Shown one piece after another: positions 17,757-26,336 of a DNA stretch of 57,105 bases. A program made the position numbers and the translations under genes. The notes under the pieces were generated by a model that saw only the letters and a program-made list of their open reading frames with translations, had not been told where the DNA came from and did not search any database. Every line of letters starts with the position of its first letter. Position 1 is the first letter of the stretch. The DNA comes from Ktedonobacterales bacterium (GTDB lineage Bacteria; Chloroflexota; Ktedonobacteria; Ktedonobacterales; JADMIN01): assembly GCA_025935195.1 (NCBI GenBank), contig JAICVS010000009.1, positions 1-57,105 of the forward strand, written 5' to 3'.

Positions 17757-19232
17757 ATGGCCGCCGCGGCATCAGGCGCACCGCCACGCGAACAGCGTGA
17801 ACAGCGCGAACAGCGCCAGCAGTCCGGACTCGCTCGTGACGCGCGGAAGGTGGAGAAGCGCGTCTCGCCGCTGCTCGCCTTCTGGACCAAGGTCAGCAAC
17901 GACTGGATCTTCAACTGGTCGTCCATGCTCGCTTACGTGTTCCTGACCTCCATCTTCCCGATCCTGCTGGTGATCGTCGCCATCGGCGGCCTCATCCTCG
18001 GCGTGATCTCGCCGGAGGCGCGCGCCACTCTGGAGACGAACATCGCCAATGGCCTGCCCGGCGGCGCCGGCGGCGCCGGCGGCAATCTCGTGAAGGCCGC
18101 CACGCGCAACCTCAATCAGAGCGCCAGCGCCCTGTTGATCCTCGGCATCGTGCTGGCCGTGGTAAGCGGTTCCGGCCTGTTCGTCTCGCTGGAGAACGTC
18201 TTCGGCGTGATCTTCCGCCTGCGTGGGCGCGATATGCTGCACCAGCGCCTGATGGCGATCGGTATGCTGCTGCTCTACGCCATCCTGATCCCGATCATCA
18301 TCCTGGCGTCCATCCTCCCGCCGGCCGTGCTGGGGGCGCTGGGCATCGGCAACAGCAATCCCGTCAGTGCCTTCCTCATCCAGGCGGCCGGCATCGCCGT
18401 CGCCTTCGTGGTGGCTGCGCTGCTCTTCGGCGCGATCTATGTCGTCGTGCCGAATCGCCCCGTGAAGTTCTCCGAGGCGTGGAAGGGTACGCTCGTCGCC
18501 GCCGCACTGTTGGTGGTCTACGAGATCATCTTCCCGATCTACGAGAGCCTATTCCTGCACCCCAACAACTACGGCGCGGTCGTCGGCTTCGCGGTGGTCA
18601 TCCTGGCGTTCTTCTATTACCTGGCGTTCATCCTGCTCTTGGGCGCGGAGGTGAATTCGTGGGCCTCCGGCCAGCGCCAGACTGCCGGGCCAATTGACGC
18701 CATTCTGCACGAGGTGCAGGCGCATAACACAACGCGCGGCGTGGCCGGTCCCACCGCCGGCAGCCCACGGGAGGATCTGCAGGACGGCAAGGGCGCCGCC
18801 GCGATGGCCACCACCCGCGATGCCATCCAGCATGAGCGCAAGGGGCATTCCGGCGATCAGCAGCCGCCCAAGTACGCCGAATCCGGCGCGACCGGCGCGG
18901 GCTACCACATGGAAGGCGATCAGACGGCCATCAAGCTGGGAAACATGCAACAGCACGCTGAGGACACGCGCGTCGTGAGCGGCGACAATCCCGCACAAGC
19001 CGTCGCTGCCGTCGCCACGAGATCGGATGCACGGTCAGACGATACTCACGTACGGACAGGGACGGGCGCATACGCTGGATCACCCGCGCCCGCGCGACAG
19101 CTCACTACCCGGCAGAAGCGCGCCCTCGGCGCTACGCTCGCGGCCGGCGTGGTCGCCGTCGCCCCGGTCGCGCGCTTCCTCGGCCGGCTCGTCACCGGCG
19201 GCGACGATCACGGACATCCCGCCGCCGACTGA
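17757..19232 (+). CDS. YihY/BrkB-family membrane protein with long hydrophilic tail
   Basis: A 491-residue protein. ATG 17757 is selected because AAGGAGG lies six bases upstream; an in-frame ATG at 17733 has no such site. Residues about 45-310 form the YihY/UPF0761 membrane domain with six hydrophobic segments (MLAYVFLTSIFPILLVIVAI; SALLILGIVLAVVSGSGLFV; LAVILAFFYYLAFILLLGAEVNS-like end). About 180 hydrophilic, Gly/Ala/Asp-rich residues follow, then a final hydrophobic stretch (GATLAAGVVAVAPVARFLG). The family's function is not settled despite the old RNase BN label. The tail is unusual in length. An N-terminal EQREQREQRQQ run comes from a short tandem repeat. Confidence 0.88.
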   Translation: MAAAASGAPPREQREQREQRQQSGLARDARKVEKRVSPLLAFWTKVSNDWIFNWSSMLAYVFLTSIFPILLVIVAIGGLILGVISPEARATLETNIANGLPGGAGGAGGNLVKAATRNLNQSASALLILGIVLAVVSGSGLFVSLENVFGVIFRLRGRDMLHQRLMAIGMLLLYAILIPIIILASILPPAVLGALGIGNSNPVSAFLIQAAGIAVAFVVAALLFGAIYVVVPNRPVKFSEAWKGTLVAAALLVVYEIIFPIYESLFLHPNNYGAVVGFAVVILAFFYYLAFILLLGAEVNSWASGQRQTAGPIDAILHEVQAHNTTRGVAGPTAGSPREDLQDGKGAAAMATTRDAIQHERKGHSGDQQPPKYAESGATGAGYHMEGDQTAIKLGNMQQHAEDTRVVSGDNPAQAVAAVATRSDARSDDTHVRTGTGAYAGSPAPARQLTTRQKRALGATLAAGVVAVAPVARFLGRLVTGGDDHGHPAAD

Positions 19233-19246
19233 AGCGGTAAATGCTC

Positions 19247-19696
19247 TCAGATTCCCGTGAAGGTCGGCCTGCGGTACGCGGGGCGTGGGCCGGCGTAGCC
19301 CTCCTGCGCATGCTCGGCTGTTACCACCGTCTTGATGTTGCCGCGCACGTTGAACTCGCCCACCACGCGCATCCAGCGCGGCTCCAGCGCGGCGACCAGA
19401 TCGTCGAGGATATCGTTGGTCGCGCCCTCGTGGCTGAGCGCGCGGTCGCGGAAGCCGTTGATGTACAGCTTCAGGCTCTTCAGTTCCAGCACCGACGGCC
19501 CCGGCACGTAGTCAATCACGATGGTCGCGAAGTCTGGGAAGCCAGAGCGCGGGCAGAGGCAGGTAAACTCCGGAATCTCGAAGTGGACGACGTAGTCGCG
19601 CGCGGGCCGGGGGTTGGGCCACGGCTCCAGCCGGTTGCGCTCGATCTCATCCTGGCCGTAGCGTCCCGGCCGGCGGCGCTTCGTCTCGTCGCTCAT
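19247..19696 (-). CDS. queF: NADPH-dependent preQ0 reductase QueF
   Basis: A 149-residue single-domain (YkvM-like) QueF, which reduces 7-cyano-7-deazaguanine to preQ1 in queuosine synthesis. ATG 19696 has GAGGAG upstream. The catalytic Cys is C48 in [16 protein letters not shown] with the family Asp D55. The substrate-binding [20 protein letters not shown] segment and its Glu are present. The usual QPDF is FPDF here. The other queuosine genes are not in the window. Confidence 0.95.
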   Translation of the reverse strand: MSDETKRRRPGRYGQDEIERNRLEPWPNPRPARDYVVHFEIPEFTCLCPRSGFPDFATIVIDYVPGPSVLELKSLKLYINGFRDRALSHEGATNDILDDLVAALEPRWMRVVGEFNVRGNIKTVVTAEHAQEGYAGPRPAYRRPTFTGI

Positions 19697-19822
19697 CGTG
19701 ATCGTTGCTCCTCGCGGTGGTGGCATGTGTGGGGTGGAGTAGGATGATGGGATAGAATGCGCTGGACGTGCGCCTTCCCCGCATTGTACCTCGATCTGGC
19801 CCTGGTGGCGGAAAGCTTGCCC

Positions 19823-20572
19823 ATGATGGAAGCATCTCACGATGAAGCGGCAGGGATCGCCGTCGCCGTCGTGCTCTGCGCCGGACAGGGCAGGCGCATG
19901 GGCGCCACTGGTAACAAGGTCTTCCTCCCGCTCGCGGGCAAGCCGCTGCTCGTCCACACGCTGGCGGCGTTCGCGCGCGCCGCTCTGGTGGACGAGATTG
20001 TGCTGGTGGCGCATCCCGCCGAGGTCGCGTACGTTCGCGCTGAGATCGTGACTCGTTATCCGCTGGCGAAGGTCGCGGGCGTGACCGCCGGCGGTGCCAC
20101 GCGCCACCAGTCGGAAGAGCACGCGCTGGCGGCGCTGCGGCCGCGCATAGAAGCCGGCGCCGTCGGCATCGTGCTCGTCCACGATGGCGCGCGCCCATGT
20201 ATTCGTCCCGGCGACATAGACGCGCTAGTGCGTGTGGCGCGTGTGTATGGCGGCGCGCTGCTCGGTACGCCGGTCGGCGCCGATGAGGTGATCGCGCGCA
20301 TCGCCAGCGATGGCACGCTGGACGCGATCTATCCCACAGACGGCCTCTGGCGCGCGCAGACCCCCCAAGCGTTCGCGGCGCACGCCCTGCTCGCCGCCTA
20401 CGACCGCGCCCGCTGCGACGGCTTCGACGGCACCGACACCGCCGCATCCTACGAGCGGCTCGGCCGCCCGGTCCGCATGGTGCGCGGCCACGCCGACAAC
20501 ATCAAAGTGACGACGCCCGAAGACCTCATCCGCGCCGCCGCCATCCTCGCGGAGAGGGCGCGCGACGCATGA
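19823..20572 (+). CDS. ispD: 2-C-methyl-D-erythritol 4-phosphate cytidylyltransferase IspD
   Basis: A 249-residue nucleotidyltransferase of the MEP isoprenoid pathway, joining MEP and CTP to CDP-ME. Motifs: [30 protein letters not shown] (CTP-binding loop with Arg and Lys), [20 protein letters not shown] and [17 protein letters not shown], then [12 protein letters not shown] and [14 protein letters not shown] 19823 (MMEASHDEA) follows GGCGGAAAGC; ATG 19826 is equally possible, and ATG 19757 would add an unlikely extension. It is divergent from queF. No ispF follows, unlike the common ispD-ispF pairing. Confidence 0.95.
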   Translation: MMEASHDEAAGIAVAVVLCAGQGRRMGATGNKVFLPLAGKPLLVHTLAAFARAALVDEIVLVAHPAEVAYVRAEIVTRYPLAKVAGVTAGGATRHQSEEHALAALRPRIEAGAVGIVLVHDGARPCIRPGDIDALVRVARVYGGALLGTPVGADEVIARIASDGTLDAIYPTDGLWRAQTPQAFAAHALLAAYDRARCDGFDGTDTAASYERLGRPVRMVRGHADNIKVTTPEDLIRAAAILAERARDA

Positions 20573-20674
20573 CACGACCATCGGGCCATCGAATACCGCG
20601 AAATCTTCATCGCCCTGCTGGTCCGGCGTCGCTCCCGGCGCGGCGCGGACACGCTCGCTCGCTGAAAATTCGCC

Positions 20675-20703
20675 TTGACTTTTTGGCCGCTGGAACGTAT
20701 ATA
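20675..20703 (+). promoter_or_regulatory. Sigma-70-type promoter of the AdoMet decarboxylase-like gene
   Basis: TTGACT (20675-20680), a 17-bp spacer and TATATA (20698-20703). This is the best consensus promoter in this part of the window. Transcription would begin near 20710, giving an untranslated leader of about 275 nt before the GTG start at 20985. Confidence 0.75.
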
Positions 20704-20709
20704 TCTCAG

Positions 20710-20984
20710 GTTGCGTGTGAGCCGATTCCACGCACGGTCCGATTACGTCGAGCCGCCTCCTCGAACCGCCCGCGAGGGCGCTTCGCGGCCCTTCCCTAGT
20801 GGGGAGCGCGCCGTTTGGGTAGGGAGCCCGACAGGCAGAAAGGCGCTGTATGAGTACCGATGGCAGTCCCCGCATCATGCGTCCGGCGCGGGGCACTCTC
20901 GTTGGAACGTACCTCAGCTGGTACATCGCCTGTTTCCAGAGCGGAGACAGCTAGCGGTCGCACGGCCGCGTAAAGGAGCGTGTA
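20710..20984 (+). promoter_or_regulatory. Long structured leader with a 34-codon upstream reading frame
   Basis: The leader contains a GTACC/GGTAC hairpin (about 20908-20923) and a GCGGTC/GGCCGC hairpin (20954-20969) that ends just before the AAGGAG ribosome site of the main gene. A 34-codon frame, ATG 20850 to TAG 20954, has AAAGG six bases upstream of its start. Its stop codon coincides with the first base of the last hairpin. This geometry suits leader-peptide or coupling control. No named riboswitch was recognised. Confidence 0.45.
20850..20954 (+). CDS. Possible 34-residue leader peptide upstream of the AdoMet decarboxylase-like gene
   Basis: The frame starts MSTDGSPRIMRPARG and ends ACFQSGDS. 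An AAAGG site lies at a good distance, and its end abuts the hairpin that precedes the next ribosome site. In E. coli a 34-residue leader peptide upstream of speF senses ornithine, so a polyamine-sensing role is conceivable, but the sequences are not alike. A chance frame in GC-rich DNA cannot be excluded. Confidence 0.35.
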   Translation: MSTDGSPRIMRPARGTLVGTYLSWYIACFQSGDS

Positions 20985-22583
20985 GTGTTCGGACCCCACC
21001 TGATCATTGACGGCACCCGTTGCGACACCCGCAAGCTAGCCGACCGCAACATCGTTGAGCAAGTCCTCAACGACTACCCCACCGCCATCGGCATGACCAA
21101 AATCGGCGGGCCATACATGTTCGAATACCAGGCCCCCGACCCCGCCTATTCCGGCGTCTCCGGCATCGTCGTCATCGCCGAGAGCCACATCGCCATCCAC
21201 ACCTTCCCCGAGCTCGACTACTTCACGATGGACATCTTCTCGTGCAAGAATTTCGACCACGAGATCGCCATCGAGTACATCACGCGCGCCTTCGACGTCA
21301 AGGAAATGGACCGCATGCTCGTGCAGCGCGGCCTCTCCTTCCGCGGGCCGCATCACGGCAAGCTCGGCGCGACGGATGAGCTGATCGCCGCGGCCCAGGC
21401 CCGGCTCGACGCGGGCATCATCAGCAAAGAGCCTGCCCTGCCCGATGCCCCCGCCGCCGTACTCGATCAGCGTGTCGCGGCCCTCACCCGGCATAGCGAT
21501 GAGACTGGCGCGGGCGGTATGGACGGCGAGACCGCCGGCAAGATGATCTGGCCGCAATACGGCGTCACGCCGGACGTAGGCACCTACGGCAGCGCGACCG
21601 GGGCGACAGTCACGCCGCTCGCGTCGGCGGAAGCCGCCCCGCTCGCTGCGGACGGCCATATGTTGCCCGCATGTGAGCCGGTGCAGGTGAATCCGACCGC
21701 CAGCATCAGCGGTCTTCTCGATAAGCTGGTTGCCACCGCTGGCCCCGGCCGCGCGCTCGGCCGCGCCCTCGCCGGCTGGGAGCGCCTCGCCCGCGACCCG
21801 GACACCACCATCGCGCTCGCGCTCTCTGCTCCCGTCATCGCGGATGGCTTGCGTGAGACGCTGGTCTACGCTGTCGAGCGGCGCTACGTGGATACCATCG
21901 TGGCGAGCGCGGACGACCTCTTCGCCGATCTGTACGAGGCGCTCGGTCACGCACATTTCGCCGGTGAGGATGGCTCTGTCGCCACTGCGGCTGGCCGCGA
22001 ACACACCGTCTCCTTCTTCGCTGAGTTCTTGGCGGGCCTCGCCCCGGACAGCGTCGCTACGCCGTCTGATCTCTGGCGCGCGCTCGGCACGGCGCTGCCT
22101 ACGCGCGTCCCGCGCAAGGGACTGCTCCAGGCCGCCGCCGCGTCCGGCGTGCGTATCTTCACGCCCGACCTCGGCACCAGCGCCTTCGGCGCGGCGCTGC
22201 TGGCCGCCCGCGGCAATGGTGTGACGCTCACGCTCGACGCCGCTGAGGACGTGGCCGTGCTCGCGCGCATTCTGGCCGCGACGCCGCGGCTGGGCATCCT
22301 GCGCGCGGGCGAAGGCCCCACCGACGCGCTGATCACGCTCGCGCGCGACAGCGCCCCGGCACTCGGTCTGGCCGCGCCGACGCTCAGCGGCAGTGTCACG
22401 CTCGGCGCGCGCCGCGCCGTCGCGAGTGGCGAGCATCACGTCGCCCTCCCGGCCGACGCCGCCCTTGCCCTCCCACTCATCGTCACCGGCCTCGCTCAGC
22501 GCCTCGCCACCGCCCGTCGCTCTCCCTCCACCGAGACGACGGCGCGCGAGGTGACGCCGGCCGAGGAGCCGATCCCGGCGTAA
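20985..22583 (+). CDS. AdoMet decarboxylase-like enzyme fused to a degenerate deoxyhypusine synthase-like domain
   Basis: A 532-residue protein starting at GTG 20985 (AAGGAG six bases upstream). Residues 1-120 are a pyruvoyl-enzyme SpeD domain: FGPHLIIDGTRCD, GVSGIVVIAESHIAIHTFPELDYFTMDIFSC, with S67 as self-cleavage/pyruvoyl site and C87 as the expected active-site Cys. It would decarboxylate S-adenosylmethionine, although some SpeD relatives act on ornithine or arginine. After a linker, residues about 238-510 follow the order of deoxyhypusine synthase (ADGLRETLVYAVERRYVDTIV, TPSDLWRALG, TLTLDAAEDVAVL, ADAALALPLIVTGLAQ). The NAD-binding AGGVEED segment reads SADDLFADL. The catalytic-lysine motif WGK reads LGA (473-475). 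The C-terminal half is therefore probably non-catalytic. Confidence 0.85.
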   Translation: MFGPHLIIDGTRCDTRKLADRNIVEQVLNDYPTAIGMTKIGGPYMFEYQAPDPAYSGVSGIVVIAESHIAIHTFPELDYFTMDIFSCKNFDHEIAIEYITRAFDVKEMDRMLVQRGLSFRGPHHGKLGATDELIAAAQARLDAGIISKEPALPDAPAAVLDQRVAALTRHSDETGAGGMDGETAGKMIWPQYGVTPDVGTYGSATGATVTPLASAEAAPLAADGHMLPACEPVQVNPTASISGLLDKLVATAGPGRALGRALAGWERLARDPDTTIALALSAPVIADGLRETLVYAVERRYVDTIVASADDLFADLYEALGHAHFAGEDGSVATAAGREHTVSFFAEFLAGLAPDSVATPSDLWRALGTALPTRVPRKGLLQAAAASGVRIFTPDLGTSAFGAALLAARGNGVTLTLDAAEDVAVLARILAATPRLGILRAGEGPTDALITLARDSAPALGLAAPTLSGSVTLGARRAVASGEHHVALPADAALALPLIVTGLAQRLATARRSPSTETTAREVTPAEEPIPA

Positions 22584-22599
22584 AGTGATGCCTTACGAG

Positions 22600-22630
22600 C
22601 GGCCTCTTCCCATTGATAGGGATGAGGCCG
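22600..22630 (+). terminator. Terminator hairpin after the AdoMet decarboxylase-like gene
   Basis: CGGCCTC (22600-22606) pairs with GAGGCCG (22624-22630) and is extended inward by TCCC/GGGA around a 7-base loop. TTTCGTTGGTTG follows. It begins 16 bases after the stop codon. Confidence 0.7.
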
Positions 22631-22860
22631 TTTCGTTGGTTGTTAGCAGGCGCGGCCGTGAACGGCCAGCGGACGACACATGGGGTGAATGTCTCGCGTA
22701 CCCTTTGGATCAGCTCCTCCTCGCTCCGACATCCACGCCTGCCTCACGGTCCGTTTGGAAAGGGGAGTGGGGTTAGGTCAGCCCTCGGCGCGAAACTGGG
22801 CGTGAGGCAGATGTCACAATAGGTGTATTAGGTGGAGGGATCGGACAGCGGAGGCATCCA

Positions 22861-23139
22861 ATGCCGGCACATGACGAACAACAGCACTCCAGCTCATCGG
22901 TTGAGCAGATCTATCCCAACCTCGCCCGCTGGGTCAAGACGCATGACTGGGTCGAGATCGGCCCCGTCGACTACCTTCGATCATTTGTGCGTGCTCTGGA
23001 TGAGGGCGACATGGTCTGGGAGGGCGCCGAAACCTATCCCACCCTCGACGACGCCCTGAGCGCGCTGGATGCGGGCATTCACGAGTTCATGCGGGACCAA
23101 GTGCATCGAACCCTGAATTCGCTGTCTCGCGTGGCATAG
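22861..23139 (+). CDS. Small conserved hypothetical protein
   Basis: A 92-residue acidic protein, ATG 22861 with CGGAGGCATCCA upstream. Features: IYPNLARWVKTHDWVEIG, SFVRALDEGDMVWEG and a C-terminal helix ALDAGIHEFMRDQVHRTLNSL. It resembles small soluble proteins of unknown role. It is a single-gene unit between a terminator and a convergent gene. Confidence 0.7.
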   Translation: MPAHDEQQHSSSSVEQIYPNLARWVKTHDWVEIGPVDYLRSFVRALDEGDMVWEGAETYPTLDDALSALDAGIHEFMRDQVHRTLNSLSRVA

Positions 23140-23294
23140 GCATCCCGACAGGACGTGTGAATGCTCCTGTCCTCGCAGCGCCACCCGCCCAACGCCATCC
23201 TCATCCGAGTCTGGCACCGGCCGGACGTCGTGGCCGCGGGTCCCTAGGCGCGGTTGCAATCGGCGGCTTCCCTCCACTCGCCTGACCGGTCGCG

Positions 23295-23681
23295 TCAATA
23301 ATACTCGTCGTCCTCGTCCAGCCCGCCATGATCAACCCAGGAGCGATAGTCGTCCAGCACGATCCCGTTAGCGCTCGTCGCGTCGTCGGCCCACACCTGT
23401 TCGGCCAGCACGCGCCGCTCTTTCCCTCCACGCCGCCGGCGCACGTTCAGCAAGATGCCGCGCCGGTCATCCACATCCGCCACGCCCAGCACCGTGATCG
23501 GCTCCGCATGCCCTGCCTCATCTGGATCGCGCCACGTCGCCGCGAACGGCGGGTGCAGCGCATCCGTCAGATAGACCTCGAAGGCGGCGAGCTCCTCCTC
23601 GCGCCCGTAGCAGTCCACTGTGATCTCGTCCAGGCGTGTCTTCCGGTCGGGAATCTCTGGGATGTCCTCGATGTTCCGCAT
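23295..23681 (-). CDS. CcbP-like calcium-binding family protein
   Basis: A 128-residue acidic protein starting at ATG 23681 (GGGGGAG upstream). The order DEITVDCYGREEELAAFEVYL, HPPFAATW, ITVLGVADVDD..GILLNVRRR and a DDYRSWVDHGG end resembles the cyanobacterial calcium-binding protein CcbP family. In CcbP clusters of acidic residues bind Ca2+. The very acidic C-terminus (LDEDDEYY) fits this. Calcium binding is inferred from similarity. Confidence 0.65.
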   Translation of the reverse strand: MRNIEDIPEIPDRKTRLDEITVDCYGREEELAAFEVYLTDALHPPFAATWRDPDEAGHAEPITVLGVADVDDRRGILLNVRRRRGGKERRVLAEQVWADDATSANGIVLDDYRSWVDHGGLDEDDEYY

Positions 23682-23856
23682 CGCGCTCCCCCTTCAGGTA
23701 ATCCCCGCTGAGCAGAGGTTCACGTACGCGCCGCGCTGTAGTGTCCTAGTATGCTCCCCACGCCTACCCGCACACGGCACGCCACATGCGAAACCCGCTC
23801 GGCAGCGCGCGACCACGCTGTCCTGGTCGTCACTCTGACAGGGGAGGGATTCCACC

Positions 23857-24006
23857 ATGCGACGCCTGCCGTTTGAATTGTACGGCGCCTCGGCCCTCAT
23901 GGCCGCCGCCATCGCCCTGCTCGTTCGCGCCTGGCAGCGGGAGCGTTCGTCTGTGCGCGGGAGAACATCCCGCTGGTACAACCGCATCCTTGGTCGGGCA
24001 GCCTGA
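23857..24006 (+). CDS. Small 49-residue membrane-associated protein
   Basis: A short frame ATG 23857 to TGA 24006 with GGGGAGGG seven bases upstream. The product starts MRRLPFELYGASALMAAAIALLVRAW, one probable membrane segment, followed by a basic tail (RERSSVRGRTSRW). A strong terminator hairpin follows 21 bases later, supporting a real unit. No family recognised. Confidence 0.6.
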   Translation: MRRLPFELYGASALMAAAIALLVRAWQRERSSVRGRTSRWYNRILGRAA

Positions 24007-24027
24007 CCTGCGCGGGACATGCGGAAA

Positions 24028-24062
24028 CGGCCCACGGCGCACTCGCTAGTATCCGTGGGCCG
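24028..24062 (+). terminator. Bidirectional terminator between the small gene and fabH
   Basis: CGGCCCACGG (24028-24037) pairs perfectly with CCGTGGGCCG (24053-24062), a 10-bp stem with a 15-base loop followed by CTTTG. It lies between convergent genes. Confidence 0.7.
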
Positions 24063-24082
24063 CTTTGTATCGTGCCGTACGG

Positions 24083-25141
24083 CTAGGAGCCTACTCCCGC
24101 CGGCTCAGCCCGCGTCACTGGCGCCTCCTCACGCTCCGTCGCGCGTGGCCCCACCGGCGCCGTCCACTTCACCACCGCTGCTGCCCACGTCAGCCCCGCG
24201 CCGAACGCCACCATGCCCAGGTGCGCGCCTGGGAACACGCGCCCCTGCTCCACCGCCTCGCACAGCGCGATGGGGATCGCCGCCGCCGACGTGTTCCCGT
24301 ACTTCTCGATGTTGACGAAGACTTTCTCCGGCGGCACACCCAGCCGCTTCGACGCCGCCTCGATGATGCGCAGGTTCGCCTGGTGCGGGATGAACAGATC
24401 CATCTCCGCCGCCGTCATCCCTGCTCGCGCCAGCGCCTCCTCCATCGCCGGACCCATGATGCGCGTGGCGAACTTGAAGACATCCGACCCCTGCATCTGC
24501 ACGTACTGCCGCCGCTGCTCCAGTGCCTCGTGCGTGATTGGTTCCGCCGACCCACCCACCGGAATCCACAGCAGCTCCGGCCGCGCGCCGTCGCTGCCGA
24601 TGGTGAAGCCGAGCAGCCCGCCCGGCTCCTCGCTCGCGCTCAACACCACCGCCCCCGCGCCATCACCGAACAGCACGCAGGTCGCGCGGTCCGTGTAGTC
24701 CATCACGCGCGAGAGCACCTCCACGCCGATCACCAGCGCGTGCTTCACGCTGCCATTGGCGATGAACTGGTGCGCCGTCGAGGCCGCATAGAGGAAGCCG
24801 CTGCACGCCGCCTGCATGTCGAACGCGCCGCACTGCGCACCCAGCGCGTGCTGCACGAGATTCGCCGTCGAGGGGAAGGGATAATCCGCGCAGACCGTCG
24901 CTACGATGATCAGCCCCAGGTCTTTCCCCTCGATGCCCGCGCGCTCCAGCGCCTGTCGCGCCGCCGCGATCGCCAGCGTCGAGGCCGTCTCACCAGGCCC
25001 GGCGATGTGCCGTTCTTTGATGCCGGTGCGCGAGGTGATCCACTCGTCCGAGGTCTCCACCATCCGCTCGAAGTCGGCGTTGGTGAGCACCTTCTCCGGC
25101 ACGCACATGCCCCAACCGGTGATCGCGCTGTAGCGGCTCAT
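24083..25141 (-). CDS. fabH: Beta-ketoacyl-ACP synthase III FabH
   Basis: A 352-residue KAS III, condensing acetyl-CoA (or a branched acyl-CoA) with malonyl-ACP to start fatty-acid synthesis. ATG 25141 has GAGGAGA five bases upstream. The catalytic triad is C113 (QAACSGFLYA), H253 (IPHQANLRII) and N283 (YGNTSAAAIP). TSDEWITSRTGIKERHI and FGDGAGAVVL are also typical. A 30-residue Pro/Glu-rich tail extends beyond the usual end. No other fab gene is adjacent. Confidence 0.96.
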   Translation of the reverse strand: MSRYSAITGWGMCVPEKVLTNADFERMVETSDEWITSRTGIKERHIAGPGETASTLAIAAARQALERAGIEGKDLGLIIVATVCADYPFPSTANLVQHALGAQCGAFDMQAACSGFLYAASTAHQFIANGSVKHALVIGVEVLSRVMDYTDRATCVLFGDGAGAVVLSASEEPGGLLGFTIGSDGARPELLWIPVGGSAEPITHEALEQRRQYVQMQGSDVFKFATRIMGPAMEEALARAGMTAAEMDLFIPHQANLRIIEAASKRLGVPPEKVFVNIEKYGNTSAAAIPIALCEAVEQGRVFPGAHLGMVAFGAGLTWAAAVVKWTAPVGPRATEREEAPVTRAEPAGVGS

Positions 25142-25412
25142 GCTTTCTCCTCTTCGTGCCCGTCGTTCGCGCCATGCCCTCGCCGGCCCGCCTCCTGGCG
25201 CACCCAGAGCCGTTCCGCGACACCGCGAGCGTACTTCGCGGCCATTGTAGCATAGCCTGTCCCACATAGCGGACGGGCATAGGCATTTCCGCCTTCGCGA
25301 CGACTCTTCATCACGATCCCTCATCCCGCCTATCGCGCGCCAGCCATCCATGGACGCGATCACATGCTATACTGCGGCAGCACCGGCAGATGGCCGGCCC
25401 GGAGAATTCTCC

Positions 25413-26336
25413 ATGCAGCCCACACAGCCGATGCGGTCAACACGAAATGACCCGCTCCCGCCGACCACCTGGGGCCGCCACACCCTCACCTGGGGCGCGC
25501 ACACCTACCTCATGGGCATCGTCAACGTCACGCCCGACTCCTTCTCCCGTGACGGCCTCGCCCTGGACGGCCTCACCCCCGATGAGATCGTGTCCCACGC
25601 CGTCGAAAAAGCGCGGCGCATGGTCAGCGACGGCGCCGAGCTGATTGACGTCGGCGGCGAATCCACCCGTCCCAGCGCCATGGACGAGCCGCCGCTGCCC
25701 GCCGCCGTCGAGCAAGAGCGCGTCCTGCCCGTCATCCGCGCGCTCGCCGCCGCGCTGCCGCCCTCCGTCGTTCTCTCGATCGACACCTACAAGGCCAGCA
25801 CCGCCGCCGCCGCCCTCGATGCCGGCGCCTCCCTCGTCAACGACGTCTGGGGCCTGCGCGCCGATCCCGACATGGCCCCCCTCGTCGCCGCGCGTGGCGT
25901 GCCCGTCGTCTTGATGAGCAACCTGCGCGGCCGTCCCCGCCACGATCCCCTCTCAGACGTGCTACGCGCGCTTGCGGGTAGCATCGAGCTGGCGCTGGAC
26001 GCCGGCATCCCCTGGGAGCGCCTCATCCTCGATCCCGGCTTCGGCTTCGGCCTGGCCGGCGCGGAAAACCTCACCGTCCTCAACCACCTCGCCGCCCTGC
26101 GCGCCCTCGCCCGCCCCCTGCTCGCCGGCACCTCGCGCAAAGCCCATATCGGCCTCGTCCTCGGCACCCCCGTTCATGACCGCCTCGAAGGCACCGCCGC
26201 CACCGTCGCCATCGCCATCGCCCAGGGCGCCGACATCGTGCGCGTCCACGACGTACAGCAGATCGCCCGCGTCGTGCGCATGACCGACGCCGTCGTGCGC
26301 GGCCGCCTGCCCACTCATGAGGAGGTCGCCCCATGA
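25413..26336 (+). CDS. folP: Dihydropteroate synthase FolP
   Basis: A 307-residue TIM-barrel enzyme joining 6-hydroxymethyl-7,8-dihydropterin pyrophosphate to p-aminobenzoate. ATG 25413 follows CGGAGAATTCTCC. Motifs: LMGIVNVTPDSFSRDG, GAELIDVGGESTRPSA, VVLSIDTYKA, ASLVNDVWGL, ILDPGFGFG and LLAGTSRKAHIG. The C-terminal VRVHDVQQI is present. The stop codon overlaps the folC start (ATGA), so the pair is coupled. Confidence 0.96.
   Translation: MQPTQPMRSTRNDPLPPTTWGRHTLTWGAHTYLMGIVNVTPDSFSRDGLALDGLTPDEIVSHAVEKARRMVSDGAELIDVGGESTRPSAMDEPPLPAAVEQERVLPVIRALAAALPPSVVLSIDTYKASTAAAALDAGASLVNDVWGLRADPDMAPLVAARGVPVVLMSNLRGRPRHDPLSDVLRALAGSIELALDAGIPWERLILDPGFGFGLAGAENLTVLNHLAALRALARPLLAGTSRKAHIGLVLGTPVHDRLEGTAATVAIAIAQGADIVRVHDVQQIARVVRMTDAVVRGRLPTHEEVAP

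Noticed and set aside
21036-22439. Long minus-strand frame opposite the AdoMet decarboxylase fusion
   Set aside because: Antisense shadow rich in Gly, Arg and Val with no family features; the plus-strand product has intact catalytic motifs.
22584-22860. Small plus-strand frames between the terminator and the 92-residue gene
   Set aside because: They have no ribosome sites and overlap the terminator hairpin; two frames are open equally, as expected by chance.
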